This document shows, piece after piece, positions 17,404 through 26,414 of a stretch of DNA of 57,711 nucleotides. The notes below the pieces were generated by a model. It was given only the letters and a program-made list of their open reading frames with translations, ran no database searches and had not been told where the DNA came from. Source of the DNA: Syntrophobacteraceae bacterium (lineage in GTDB: Bacteria; Desulfobacterota; Syntrophobacteria; Syntrophobacterales; Syntrophobacteraceae); NCBI GenBank assembly GCA_003566995.1, contig PXBG01000111.1, positions 1 through 57,711 of the forward strand, read 5' to 3'. A program made the translations under genes and the position numbers. The stretch's first letter is position 1; every line of letters begins with the position of its first letter.

Positions 17404-17432
17404 AGCCTAAAGAAACCTGGAAATGAAGTCAA
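17404..17432 (-). promoter_or_regulatory. candidate sigma-70-type promoter for the uptake operon
   Basis: On the minus strand TTGACT is followed after 17 bases by TAGGCT. The -35 fits well, the -10 is moderate. It lies just after the ADP-ribosylglycohydrolase gene and would give a ~320-base leader for the TonB receptor transcript. Confidence 0.4.
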
Positions 17433-17477
17433 CCGTTTTTCCAGACGCTTTTCCAGAAAGCTCCGGGATTGAGACAA

Positions 17478-18287
17478 TCAATCCTTTTCAAGAGTTCTCA
17501 GCTTCTGTGCAATACTCTGAATGCCATAAAGGCTATAAAATCCGGAGGTGGATGACCAAAGGTCATGGGTGAGACGATTTTTGACCTGCCAAAGGATATC
17601 CAGGGGGATGTCCTTGTAGAAGGCTTCTGCCACACTTCCCGTGATGCACGCCAGGGTGTCGCTGTCTCCTCCCAGGGAAACCGCATTGCGAATGGCATCT
17701 TCAAAAGACGTGGAGTCCAGGAATGCCCTGAGAGCCGGGGGCACGGTGCCCTGGCAGGAAATGTCGAAGGAATAACCGGGTCGAATCTCATCGGTGGTGC
17801 GGGAAAGATCGTAACCGAATCGCTTTTCAATGCGATCCCGGATTACTTCCTTTTCAGCTCCCTTGCGGGCAAGGAAAACGGCGAGAGCCGTTGCCTGGGC
17901 GCCCTTGATTCCCTCGGGATGATCATGGGTGATTTCCGCAGATTTTTTTGCTTCCTCCAGGACGGTGCCTTCATGGTCGAAAGCATGGGCAACGGGGCTG
18001 ACACGCATGGCCGAGCCATTGCCCCAGCTGTTGTAGGATTTGGGTCCGTAAGAAAAAAGCCACTCCATGAAAGAGCCGCCATAGCCCGCATGAGGATATT
18101 TGCGTCCGAATCCGCGAAGGGCATCCTGGTAGGAGAGCTTCGCCAAAATGGCGTGAGCCACCGCAATGGTCAGCACCGAATCGTCGGTGAAAGTCGAACG
18201 TGGGGAAAATAAAGGGAAATCCTTGGTTTTTACAGGATTGCCCTCGTATACAGAACCAATGATGTCACCCGCAACAGCTCCCAGCAT
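17478..18287 (-). CDS. ADP-ribosylglycohydrolase (DraG/ARH-like) family protein
   Basis: 269 residues. The fold's metal ligands are visible: STFTDDSVLTIA near the N-terminus and GGDSDTLACITGSVAEAFY near residue 215, plus GNGSAMRVSP. The family removes ADP-ribose from modified proteins or small molecules using two Mg ions. GGGGGAGGTT lies directly before ATG 18287; the frame is open further upstream but without such a site, and the family consensus starts at MLGAVAGDIIGS. No ADP-ribosyltransferase is seen next to it. Divergent from cysQ. Confidence 0.88.
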   Translation of the reverse strand: MLGAVAGDIIGSVYEGNPVKTKDFPLFSPRSTFTDDSVLTIAVAHAILAKLSYQDALRGFGRKYPHAGYGGSFMEWLFSYGPKSYNSWGNGSAMRVSPVAHAFDHEGTVLEEAKKSAEITHDHPEGIKGAQATALAVFLARKGAEKEVIRDRIEKRFGYDLSRTTDEIRPGYSFDISCQGTVPPALRAFLDSTSFEDAIRNAVSLGGDSDTLACITGSVAEAFYKDIPLDILWQVKNRLTHDLWSSTSGFYSLYGIQSIAQKLRTLEKD

Positions 18288-18489
18288 AACCTCCCCCTGT
18301 CGTAGAGTTTCGAAGGAATGCGACATTTCAGCCATTCTACGTCCATGAGCCAGCTTTTCCCGGGAAACTTCCGCAACGGCCCTCAAAATTCCATTGCCAT
18401 GAAAAGCTCATGCGTGTAGGTTTTCTCGGTCAGCTATCTCTCCTGGAAATCATCCCATAATCTCCCAAAATTGGGGCACGGGTTTCGCC

Positions 18490-19311
18490 ATGATGAAGAG
18501 CGGGAAAATCGATCTGGAACACCTTGTTCAGCTGGCTTTCAGGGCTGGCAGGGCCATTCTGGAAGTTTACAGCACGGACTTCAGCGTGGAGAAAAAGGAA
18601 GATGACTCACCCCTGACTCTCGCCGACACGAGTTCTCACAGGATCATAGCCGATGGCCTGCGGTCTCTCCACCCCCATATTCCCATCCTTTCGGAAGAAG
18701 GGAAGGAAGTTCCTCACAGCACAAGGCGCAACTGGCCTCTTTTCTGGTGTGTGGATCCCCTGGACGGCACCAAGGAATTCGTGAAAAAAAATGGTGAGTT
18801 CACCATCAACATCGCGCTCATCGAGGGCCAGATCCCTGTCATCGGGCTCATTCACGCCCCCGTTTCCGGTGACACTTTCTTGGCCCGGGTCAATGAGGGT
18901 GCCTGGAGAATTCAGGAGGGCAGGCGACAGGAGTTGAAACTGGACACAGCTTCCTTTCCCGAGAGGGTCCGGGTCCTCAAAAGCCGCTCCCACCCTTCTC
19001 CCCATATGGAATCGCTCCTGGAACTCATCCCACGCCATGAAACGATTCGAAAGGGAAGCGCCCTCAAGTTCTGCGCCATAGCATCAGGCGAAGCAGATTT
19101 TTATCCGCGCCTTGGACCCACATGGGAATGGGACACGGCCGCCGGACAGGCAATCGTCTCCGCATCAGGTGGCGTCATGCTGGACTTCAAAGGCAGACCC
19201 TTCATCTACAACAAGCCCAGCCTGATCAATGGCCCCTTTCTCGCCGCTGCCAATGGTCATTGGCTTTCAGAGACGGGCATTCTCCCCAAGGCCGCTTCCC
19301 TGCCCCTTTGA
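18490..19311 (+). CDS. cysQ: 3'(2'),5'-bisphosphate nucleotidase CysQ
   Basis: 273 residues of the inositol-monophosphatase superfamily. Signatures are LSEEGKEVP (metal-binding Glu), WCVDPLDGTKEFVKKNGEF and WEWDTAAGQAIVSASGG. CysQ converts 3'-phosphoadenosine-5'-phosphate to AMP, recycling a product of sulfate activation. The start is ATG 18490 or the adjacent ATG 18493. Its last 45 bases overlap, tail to tail, the 3' end of the comF-like gene on the other strand. Confidence 0.9.
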   Translation: MMKSGKIDLEHLVQLAFRAGRAILEVYSTDFSVEKKEDDSPLTLADTSSHRIIADGLRSLHPHIPILSEEGKEVPHSTRRNWPLFWCVDPLDGTKEFVKKNGEFTINIALIEGQIPVIGLIHAPVSGDTFLARVNEGAWRIQEGRRQELKLDTASFPERVRVLKSRSHPSPHMESLLELIPRHETIRKGSALKFCAIASGEADFYPRLGPTWEWDTAAGQAIVSASGGVMLDFKGRPFIYNKPSLINGPFLAAANGHWLSETGILPKAASLPL

Positions 19312-20031
19312 GCCGTAATGAACTCCATGCTCCCATATGGCACGGGAAACGGTCACGGCAGAGACTTCCTGTGCTCCACTTGTCTTGAGAACGCCCGCAC
19401 ATTCACTGAGAGTGCTTCCCGTGGTGAACACATCATCCACGAGAAGCACTCTTTTCCCTTTCAAACGCCGGGAATGTTCCACGCAAAAGGCGTTTTTCAC
19501 GTTGCTCAGGCGCTCTTCCCGGCTCAGGCGCGTCTGGGGAACTGTCCACTGCGTCCTCTTTAAAATGGCCAGGTCCAGAGGAGTCGAAAGGCTCGAGGAC
19601 AGAAACCTGGCCAGCAGGGCCGACTGATTGAAACCTCGCTGGCCCAGTCTGCGTGGGTGAAGGGGAACGGGAATCAGCAGATCAAACCCCGCGCGCCTCC
19701 ATTCCTGTACGGTTTTGGCGAGCAACTGGGCCACAGGCCGTACGAGGTGAAGTTCCGATCCAAATTTGATGGCATGCAGGGATTCTTTGATCAAGCCCTC
19801 GTGATAAAAAGATGAGCGCGCAAAATCGAAGTGAAAAACATCCTGGATGCACTCCCCGCAAAGATGGTCTACGGAGGAGGGGCTTTTGTGATAAGGTTTT
19901 CCGCAACCGGTGCAAAGGGGAGTGCCAATCCACGGCAACCGGTTCAAGCACCCTTCACACCAGTCCATGCCTTCATGGTCCAACTGGTAGCTTTCACAGC
20001 AAATGCACGACGGTGGATACAATAGATCCAT
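19267..20031 (-). CDS. ComF-family phosphoribosyltransferase-like protein
   Basis: 254 residues. The N-terminal LLYPPSCICCES, WCEGCLNRLP, LCTGCGKPY and LCGECIQ give the four-Cys zinc region of ComF, followed by a type I PRTase domain with IPVPLHPRRLGQRGFNQSALLA and the PRPP-binding LLVDDVFTTGSTL. ComF-like proteins take part in DNA uptake in some bacteria; others have unknown roles. ATG 20031 is the first start that keeps the family N-terminus. The C-terminal ~22 residues extend beyond the usual end and are encoded antisense to cysQ. Confidence 0.85.
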   Translation of the reverse strand: MDLLYPPSCICCESYQLDHEGMDWCEGCLNRLPWIGTPLCTGCGKPYHKSPSSVDHLCGECIQDVFHFDFARSSFYHEGLIKESLHAIKFGSELHLVRPVAQLLAKTVQEWRRAGFDLLIPVPLHPRRLGQRGFNQSALLARFLSSSLSTPLDLAILKRTQWTVPQTRLSREERLSNVKNAFCVEHSRRLKGKRVLLVDDVFTTGSTLSECAGVLKTSGAQEVSAVTVSRAIWEHGVHYGSKGQGSGLGENARL

Positions 20032-20333
20032 AAAACCTGCCGCAATGCTTCCGCATCGGAAGGACAGGCATGAAAGGACAGCCAAGCACCTGCCGGGCAG
20101 GCGAAAGACAAAGGATTCATGACCCTTTGATGGCGCCCCCTGCACGGGCACTTTTCGCAAATGGAAAACTTTCTGGGGAATCACCCTGGCCAGCCGGCAG
20201 AATTTCTCTTTCCCTTGATCGAGCGGTCCCCACATGCTTTTTGCCTTTCCATGCCACCAGGACCATCATGGGGGCAAAGGGGGTGACGGGGGCACAAAGA
20301 AAAGTTTTGAAGATTCCAAAAGCTTTCCGGTTG
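20032..20333. other. gene-free interval between icd and the comF-like gene
   Basis: About 300 bases with no convincing coding frame, hairpin terminator or promoter. Both flanking genes read in the minus direction. Short open frames here have no recognisable protein features. Confidence 0.5.
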
Positions 20334-21572
20334 TCATGTTTCCATGTTGCGCACAATGGCCTCAGCAAATTCGGAACAACTCACTTCCCTGGCGCCTTCC
20401 AGCTGTCGGGCCAGATCATAGGTGACCGTTCTTGAGAGGATGGTCTTTTCCAGGGAATCCTCGATGAGTGCCGCCGCCTCGCTCCATCCCAGGTGCTCAA
20501 GCATCATGGAGGCTGAAAGGATGAGGGAGCCGGGATTGACTTTGTCAAGCCCCGCATACTTGGGAGCGGTTCCATGAGTGGCCTCAAAAATGGCGCACTG
20601 GTCTCCCACGTTGGCCCCGGGCGCCATGCCCAGCCCTCCCACCTGCGCGGCGAGGGCATCCGAGAGGTAATCACCGTTCAAGTTGGGAGTGGCGATCACC
20701 TGGTATTCCTCTGGCCTCAGCAGCACCTGCTGAAACATGGAATCGGCGATGCGGTCTTTCATGACCACACGCCCCGGGGGCACTTTTCCCCCTTGCGTGT
20801 CCCAAAGCTCTTCTTCCGTGATGGTTTCACGGCCAAATTCCTCTGCTGCCAGCTCATAACCCCAGGTTCGAAAAGCTCCCTCCGTGAATTTCATGATGTT
20901 GCCCTTGTGGACCAGCGTCACGGAAGACAGTTTCCTGTCAATGGCATAGCGAATGGCTCTGCGCACCAGACGCTGAGTGCCATAGCGGCTGATGGGCTTG
21001 ATGCCCAATCCGGGATCGTGAGGAATCTGAACACCGAACTGGTCCTGAAGCAGCTTCACCAGGCGTCTCGATTCGTTGGACCCGGCGGCCCACTCTATTC
21101 CTGCATACACGTCTTCGGTGTTTTCCCGAAAGACCACCATGTTCACCCGTTCGGGACGCCTCACGGGGGATGGCACGCCCGAGAAGTAACGCACAGGCCG
21201 TATGCAGGCATAAAGATCCAAAATTTGCCGAAGGGCCACATTGAGACTGCGAATGCCCTCCCCCACAGGTGTGGTCATGGGGCCTTTTATGGACACCACG
21301 CATTTGCGCAGTTCAGAAATGGTGTTTTGGGGAAGCCATTCGTTGACGCTTTTGTAGGCTCTCTCCCCCGCCAGCAGTTCCAGCCAGACAATTCTTTTCT
21401 CTCCCCTGTAAACCTTCTCAATGGAGGCATCCACGACTCTTCGGGTCGCCTTCCAGATATCAGGCCCCACTCCATCCCCTTCGATGTAACCGATGAAAGG
21501 CCTTGAAGGCACCTCCAGCCTGCCATGCTCCCCCACTGAAATCCATTCGCCCCCTCTATCCCGCTCCTTCAT
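20334..21572 (-). CDS. icd: NADP-dependent isocitrate dehydrogenase
   Basis: 412 residues. [20 protein letters not shown] is the isocitrate-binding region, with the Ser that is phosphorylated in enteric bacteria. [27 protein letters not shown] and [17 protein letters not shown] follow; the Lys-Tyr after HGTAP is the NADP-type signature. It oxidises isocitrate to 2-oxoglutarate in the TCA cycle. The ATG at 21572 has GAAAGGAAAG upstream and lies inside the 3' end of prmA, with 17 bases of overlap, so the two are coupled. Confidence 0.95.
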   Translation of the reverse strand: MKERDRGGEWISVGEHGRLEVPSRPFIGYIEGDGVGPDIWKATRRVVDASIEKVYRGEKRIVWLELLAGERAYKSVNEWLPQNTISELRKCVVSIKGPMTTPVGEGIRSLNVALRQILDLYACIRPVRYFSGVPSPVRRPERVNMVVFRENTEDVYAGIEWAAGSNESRRLVKLLQDQFGVQIPHDPGLGIKPISRYGTQRLVRRAIRYAIDRKLSSVTLVHKGNIMKFTEGAFRTWGYELAAEEFGRETITEEELWDTQGGKVPPGRVVMKDRIADSMFQQVLLRPEEYQVIATPNLNGDYLSDALAAQVGGLGMAPGANVGDQCAIFEATHGTAPKYAGLDKVNPGSLILSASMMLEHLGWSEAAALIEDSLEKTILSRTVTYDLARQLEGAREVSCSEFAEAIVRNMET

Positions 21573-22479
21573 GGAATTCTTTCCTTTCTGCCACCTTCTC
21601 AAAGACCAGCAGGCACCACTCACCCGCCTCTCTATAAACTGTCAGTTTCAGGCCCAATTCTTCATAAGCCTTTTGGACCTGTTGCCCTTGTTCGATCAGA
21701 ATGCCGCTCAAGACCAAAAGCCCCCATTCCTCAAGGCAACCCACCAGGGTTTTTGACATCCTGATGAGAGGCAGGGCCTGTATATTGGCCATCACAATGT
21801 GAAAACGACCGGAAACTTCCACATTGTCAGACAATATGAGTTGCACCCTTTCAGTCAAGCCATTGATCTCAATGTTTTCCCCGGCCACCTGAAGTGCCTC
21901 CGGATCGTTGTCCACCCCCACAACAGGATGAAAACCCTGGAGCGCTGCCCCCATGGCCAGAATTCCGGAACCCGTTCCCACATCAAGCAGGGATCTGGCC
22001 GGACCATTCTGGTCCGGGGAAACTCCAGGATCATCCAGCCACTCCAGGCAGAGCCTCGTGGTTTCGTGGTGCCCCGTGCCAAATGCCATTCCAGGATCCA
22101 TGCGAATGACCTTCTCACCGTCTGCGGGCACCGCTGTTTCCCAGGTGGGACAAACGATGAAGCCGGAACCTATTTTCAAAGGCTTGAAATGGCTTTTCCA
22201 GCGATTCGCCCAATCGTCGCCCCTCAGCACGGAAGAAACCATGGGGAGAGGAGAAGGAACGAAAAAAACATGGCGAAACTTTTCCAGAATATCGATCACA
22301 TCCCCCGGCTCTTCATCTCCCTTCAAGCCGCATTCAACATAAAACCTCACACCCCGGGAAGTGATCTCCACGGAAACGGCCAGATTCTCCGCCATCCAGG
22401 CAGCCAGCTCCTCGGTCAATTCATGGGAGCAATCCACATCATAGCATATCCAGGCCTTATCCATGGCCGCTGCATCCAT
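21556..22479 (-). CDS. prmA: ribosomal protein L11 methyltransferase
   Basis: 307 residues from ATG 22479 (TTG at 22485 also fits the TAAGGAG site). [39 protein letters not shown] and [20 protein letters not shown] are the PrmA landmarks; the usual NILA catalytic-loop motif appears as NIQA. It trimethylates ribosomal protein L11 using SAM. It lies between ridA (57 bases) and icd (overlap) in one minus-strand run. A general class I methyltransferase is the only alternative, and the motifs make PrmA much more likely. Confidence 0.88.
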   Translation of the reverse strand: MDAAAMDKAWICYDVDCSHELTEELAAWMAENLAVSVEITSRGVRFYVECGLKGDEEPGDVIDILEKFRHVFFVPSPLPMVSSVLRGDDWANRWKSHFKPLKIGSGFIVCPTWETAVPADGEKVIRMDPGMAFGTGHHETTRLCLEWLDDPGVSPDQNGPARSLLDVGTGSGILAMGAALQGFHPVVGVDNDPEALQVAGENIEINGLTERVQLILSDNVEVSGRFHIVMANIQALPLIRMSKTLVGCLEEWGLLVLSGILIEQGQQVQKAYEELGLKLTVYREAGEWCLLVFEKVAERKEFHEGAG

Positions 22480-22536
22480 TCTCAACCGCAAAACTCCTTA
22501 TGGAAAAAAGCACCGAAGAGGCGTGAAACTTTCGTG

Positions 22537-22923
22537 CTAACCCTGGTGGCGGGCCACGCACTTGATTTCCACCTGCGCACCTTTCGGCAACCGGGACACC
22601 TCCACCACCGCCCGTGCGGGTTTGTGCCGGGAAAAGTATTTTCCGTAAATTTCATTGAAAAGGGGAAACTGGGCCATGTCCGTCAGATAAACGTCCACGC
22701 TCAGCACATGGGAGGCCTGGCAGCCCGCAGCATGCAGAACCGCCAGAAGATTTTCCATTGTCTGTTCAACCTGTGCTGTAAAATCTTCACTCACCATTTC
22801 GCCTGTTTTGGGGTTGAGGCCGATCTGGCCACTCAAAAACACCAGGGAATCCGAACGGACAGCCTGAGAGTAGGGGCCGATGGCTTCAGGAGCATCGCCG
22901 GTGTGAATGAACTGGAAAGACAT
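22537..22923 (-). CDS. ridA: RidA-family enamine/imine deaminase
   Basis: 128 residues, the full family length. GPYSQAVRSDSLVFLSGQIG, MENLLAVLHAAGC, VDVYLTDMAQF and PARAVVEVSRLPKGAQVEIK are all present, including the catalytic Arg in the PARA motif. RidA hydrolyses reactive 2-aminoacrylate-type intermediates formed by PLP enzymes. It is probably the first gene of the ridA-prmA-icd run. Confidence 0.93.
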   Translation of the reverse strand: MSFQFIHTGDAPEAIGPYSQAVRSDSLVFLSGQIGLNPKTGEMVSEDFTAQVEQTMENLLAVLHAAGCQASHVLSVDVYLTDMAQFPLFNEIYGKYFSRHKPARAVVEVSRLPKGAQVEIKCVARHQG

Positions 22924-23134
22924 GGCTCTGTTCCCTTTTCATGGAAAAAACGGTCCAAAAGGAAGGGATTCTTTTTCGCCCTGCTAAGGATGCATGGTCA
23001 AAAATAGAAATTCAGTTTTCTCCGGGCATCCCTCCCAAGGGAGAGAAAACCCGGCGACTTCATTGTGATCCTGAACACAAAACACTGTACCCGGAGGCTG
23101 AGAGCCTGGTGTGATCAGGCATAGCTCCCATGGG

Positions 23135-23386
23135 CTAGGAGGCTTCGAAGTTTTTGAGAAACTGAGCGATTTGGACGCCCAGATAGACGCACTCGATGCC
23201 TTCAAGACAATCCTCGGCATCTTTTCTGTCGAGGTGAGTGGTCATTTCATGCTGCCCCTTGGTTAGCTTTACGATCCAGGCGTCTTTGGTGCTGTCAAAG
23301 GAAAGGCCAAGATCCAAACCATGCTTTCTGATTTCCGGGTACATCTCTTTCAGCTTACCGGCCAGGGCCTTTTGATCCACGCTCAT
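23135..23386 (-). CDS. small conserved-looking hypothetical protein
   Basis: 83 residues with AGGAGG correctly placed before ATG 23386. The product is charged and soluble (LAGKLKEMYPEIRKHGLDLG, WIVKLTKGQHEMTTHLDRKD, a C-terminal VYLGVQIAQFLKNFE), with no Cys pair or membrane segment. The regular secondary-structure pattern and good ribosome site argue for a real gene, but I do not recognise its family. It stands alone; the surrounding 22924-23134 and 23387-23575 intervals contain only weak short hairpins. Confidence 0.65.
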   Translation of the reverse strand: MSVDQKALAGKLKEMYPEIRKHGLDLGLSFDSTKDAWIVKLTKGQHEMTTHLDRKDAEDCLEGIECVYLGVQIAQFLKNFEAS

Positions 23387-23575
23387 GAAATCCTCCTGAT
23401 TCTTTGTCGCATGAAGTTTATTCCAACAGAGTTGCCCACCTTTCCACATGGCTAGACCTTATAATAATCCTCATTTTCCGTAAAGGCACTTCAGATTTCA
23501 CCATTTCATATTCCATTGCAACCGAGGAAAAACGTTGGTTGGCATGCCAAAAATCAATTTTTTTTCTTCAGGCAT

Positions 23576-24436
23576 TCATTTCTGACTCCACTGCCACTGC
23601 TCCCGCAGGTGAAAGGATCGTGTTTCGTGGGGAGCCTGGAGTGTCCGGAACATCACACGGTCCTTCTCCACAAAAACCCTCACGATGGTCAGGTGACCAT
23701 CGCTGTGTGACTCCCGGCCGGCATTTCCCGCATTGATGAGCTGGACGGTGCCCCCTTCACCTTCTATGACGCGGCGGCTATAGATATGCGTGTGTCCCAC
23801 GAAGACGGCACGGACCCTGGCCGCATGGCGGGTCAAAAGGGACCAGAGCGGATCCTCCCTGGGAAACCAGGGCACCAGCGGCTCATGGAAAGCCAGGAAA
23901 ACATGGTCGGCATGATCCGCCGAAATGATGAGGTGTTCGAGCCACGCAAGCACCTTCCAATGATCCAGGCTCTTTCCCAAACCCGCATACTGATCAAGGA
24001 CGATCACCCTGATGTTTCTCCAGTCCAGTGCGTAACTCACGCCTCCTCCCTCGAGGTAATGGAGATGCCGGCCATGGCCGGGCAAGATGACCCTTTTGAT
24101 GTGGTCAACATCTGCTGCCTTTTCATGATTCCCTCGAACAGGGACAAAAAAGGTCGGCTGATCAAGGAAAACCTCCTGAAAAATCTCATGGTTCCTTGGA
24201 AGGGGGCTCATGTCCCCGCAAACCAGCACAAAGTCAGCTCCGTGGACTTTTTCAGCAGCTCTGTTTTCAGGTCCTCGAATCTTTTCCAGAACAGCACGAT
24301 ATGGTTCAAATTCGGAATGAATGTCGGAAATGACAGAAAACGTCCATGTTTCTGCGCGAACCGGGCCATGAGCGGGCAAGAGGAACAACAGGACAAGACA
24401 GCAAAACAGCCATTTCCAAGTGGACGTTGAGGGCAT
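23576..24436 (-). CDS. secreted calcineurin-like metallophosphoesterase
   Basis: 286 residues. A signal peptide or anchor (WLFCCLVLLFLLPAHGPVRA) is followed by the ordered metal motifs VISDIHS, VLVCGDMS, VRGNHEK, FLAFHEP and FVGHTHIYS, which together bind two metals. It should be a periplasmic phosphoesterase; the substrate is unknown. Single gene on the minus strand, divergent from the small twin-CxxC gene. Confidence 0.88.
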   Translation of the reverse strand: MPSTSTWKWLFCCLVLLFLLPAHGPVRAETWTFSVISDIHSEFEPYRAVLEKIRGPENRAAEKVHGADFVLVCGDMSPLPRNHEIFQEVFLDQPTFFVPVRGNHEKAADVDHIKRVILPGHGRHLHYLEGGGVSYALDWRNIRVIVLDQYAGLGKSLDHWKVLAWLEHLIISADHADHVFLAFHEPLVPWFPREDPLWSLLTRHAARVRAVFVGHTHIYSRRVIEGEGGTVQLINAGNAGRESHSDGHLTIVRVFVEKDRVMFRTLQAPHETRSFHLREQWQWSQK

Positions 24437-24577
24437 GATTTTCCTTTTGATTCATATTCTGTTAACATTTTTATGAATAAAATTTACAAGAAAGCCAAAA
24501 GAGAGATGCACTCCCTGGAAATGCATGGAATTGCAAATCACCCTTGCCCGGAAGCGGGACACGGGGAAAGTTCCAAT

Positions 24578-24606
24578 TTGATTTTAAAAAAAGATTACTA
24601 TAGTAT
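24578..24606 (+). promoter_or_regulatory. sigma-70-type promoter of the twin-CxxC gene
   Basis: TTGATT and TAGTAT are separated by exactly 17 bases in a very AT-rich stretch 72 bases before the ATG. With the terminator downstream this gives a complete single-gene transcription unit of about 330 bases. Confidence 0.5.
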
Positions 24607-24677
24607 TTGTGATGGTTGAATGTCGTCATTCTGAGCAACTTTTACAAGCCGAGGTACTTAGCAGGAGGAGAATAGAA

Positions 24678-24857
24678 ATGTCCGAGAAAAAAGAAGTTTG
24701 CACCTGCACCAATTGTGGCAACGAAGCTGAGATGATCATCAAGTGTGAACTGGTGGACGTGGAAGAGGAAGGCAGTAAGGTCAGAAAACAGAGAGAAACC
24801 AGGACTTGCTCATCCTGTGGCAACGAAGCGGACATGATCATCGACTTCGAGCAATAA
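24678..24857 (+). CDS. 59-residue twin CxxCGNEA zinc-ribbon-like protein
   Basis: GGAGGAG lies 7 bases before ATG 24678. The protein has two near-identical halves: TCTNCGNEAEMII and TCSSCGNEADMII, separated by ~25 charged residues (ELVDVEEEGSKVRKQRETR). Each half supplies a Cys pair, so together they could hold one zinc or iron ion as a rubredoxin-like knuckle. It has its own promoter and a strong terminator, so it is a self-contained unit. I do not recognise a named family; it is probably a metal-binding regulatory or redox peptide. Confidence 0.8.
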   Translation: MSEKKEVCTCTNCGNEAEMIIKCELVDVEEEGSKVRKQRETRTCSSCGNEADMIIDFEQ

Positions 24858-24901
24858 AAACCGTTGTGAGCAAGCCATCAGCTCACTGCAAAGCCGGCAG
24901 C

Positions 24902-24944
24902 AAGACTCTCCGCCTCTCAGAGGAGCGGAGAGTCTTGTTTTTTT
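24902..24944 (+). terminator. strong intrinsic terminator after the twin-CxxC gene
   Basis: AAGACTCTCCGC and GCGGAGAGTCTT form a perfect 12-bp stem followed by GTTTTTTT, 44 bases after the stop. Confidence 0.9.
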
Positions 24945-24987
24945 GATCCTTTCATCTCTTCCTTCATACCTTCACTACGGAACAAAA

Positions 24988-26136
24988 CTATGGTTTGCGG
25001 GTTTTGTGCCAGGAGATGTCCCGGACGTATTCGATGATCCCCTTCAATTCCCCCGTGAGGCTGTCCACGAAGGGAAAGCTGCACAGTTCAAGAGTTCCCT
25101 CAACCTGCTGATCGGTCCCCACCTTGTTCACCATGGCACAAACTGCATGGCCCGTCTCCAAAGTGACCAGGGCCGGACACTCATCGCAGGGTGCCTGCCG
25201 GCCATGGTAGGCCTCGTAGCATTTCTTCCCCGCAATGGGCATTGCGTGTGCATACCAGCGTTCCATGACGGGATTGACATACATGATGCTGAGGGAATGG
25301 TCGAGGATGCTGATCCCATCCTGAAGGCTGGCAAAGACATTGGAAAGAAACCGCTCCCGCTCCTTCAATGCATCTTCAGCCGCAACGCGTTTGGAAATGT
25401 CGGTGAGACTCCCCTCATAGTAGAGCATTTCCCCTGACTCGTCTTTCACGGCCCGGGCGTTGTTGTCCGCCCACAGAATGGTGCCATCCTTGCGGCGTAG
25501 CCGGATGGGATAGTTTTGAAGGAGCCCGTCGCATTCCATGAGCATGTGCATTCGGCGTGAATCTTCCGGATTCACGAACAGGTCATTGGCATTCACCATG
25601 AGAAGGCTCTCCCGGTTGGGATACGCGAGCATCTGCACCAGCGCCGGATTGGCGTCCACGATGAGCCCTGTGAGAGACACCCGGTAGAGCCCGACGGGAA
25701 CCGTGTCAAAAAGGCTTCGAAAACGGTTTTCCGATTCCCGCAGAGCCTGGCGATACCAGCTCTTTTCCCGAACCCGCGTGATTTGCCGGACCAAATGTTC
25801 CAAGTTGTGAAACGTCTTGATGAGATAGTCGTCAAGACCCATTTTCATCGCCTCAACGGCGGCCTCCTCACTCCCGCTTCCTGTGTACATGATGACAGGA
25901 CAGTCGGGGTGGCGGGACTTCACGGCCTTGAGCACAGCGAGTCCGGTGGTCCAGCCCATCTGACATTCGGTGATCACAAGATCAAAGTCTCCCCGCCATA
26001 AAGCTTGAGAAAATGACTCCGATTCCACTATCTCCTGAACGTCCACAAAAGGGAGCAGTTGTCTCAAGGCTTTAGCCGTGAGTTTTCTTTCCTCGGCATT
26101 TGTGTCGAAAAGCAATATCCTGAGCTGATGAGCCAT
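24988..26136 (-). CDS. receiver domain protein with two PAS domains and no output domain
   Basis: 382 residues. Residues ~5-120 are a CheY-like receiver (ILLFDTNAEERKLTAKAL, PVIMYTGSGSEEAAVEAMKM, DDYLIK), but the phosphoacceptor site reads LVITECQM, that is Glu in place of Asp. PAS 1 (~130-260) has the PAC motif RRKDGTILWADNNARAVKDE. PAS 2 (~265-380) carries a Cys group, KKCYEAYHGRQAPCDECPA, seen in PAS domains of many anaerobes. No histidine kinase, GGDEF or DNA-binding domain follows. It may act as a constitutively active-like sensor adaptor; partners are not adjacent. Confidence 0.85.
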   Translation of the reverse strand: MAHQLRILLFDTNAEERKLTAKALRQLLPFVDVQEIVESESFSQALWRGDFDLVITECQMGWTTGLAVLKAVKSRHPDCPVIMYTGSGSEEAAVEAMKMGLDDYLIKTFHNLEHLVRQITRVREKSWYRQALRESENRFRSLFDTVPVGLYRVSLTGLIVDANPALVQMLAYPNRESLLMVNANDLFVNPEDSRRMHMLMECDGLLQNYPIRLRRKDGTILWADNNARAVKDESGEMLYYEGSLTDISKRVAAEDALKERERFLSNVFASLQDGISILDHSLSIMYVNPVMERWYAHAMPIAGKKCYEAYHGRQAPCDECPALVTLETGHAVCAMVNKVGTDQQVEGTLELCSFPFVDSLTGELKGIIEYVRDISWHKTRKP

Positions 26137-26414
26137 TCGATCTCCAAAACGAATCTCTGTCGAGCCTTTTCATAAGCAACGTGAACTTTTCCAGAACTCA
26201 GCCCACGGGTTCACCAGGCCCATTCCGGCTGAAGGATTTTCACGAGACAAAAAACAAAAACTTTTCAGCCAGGGCCACTCAAAAACGCTACCGGAACAAG
26301 TGAAACATTCAGCCAGGACGGGGAAGAGCAGTTCAAAATATATGGAAGCAAATTTAACGAAAAAGCCATTAAAAAGCAATCCCTTGGAAACACGGCATCA
26401 ATTTGTCACAAGCC

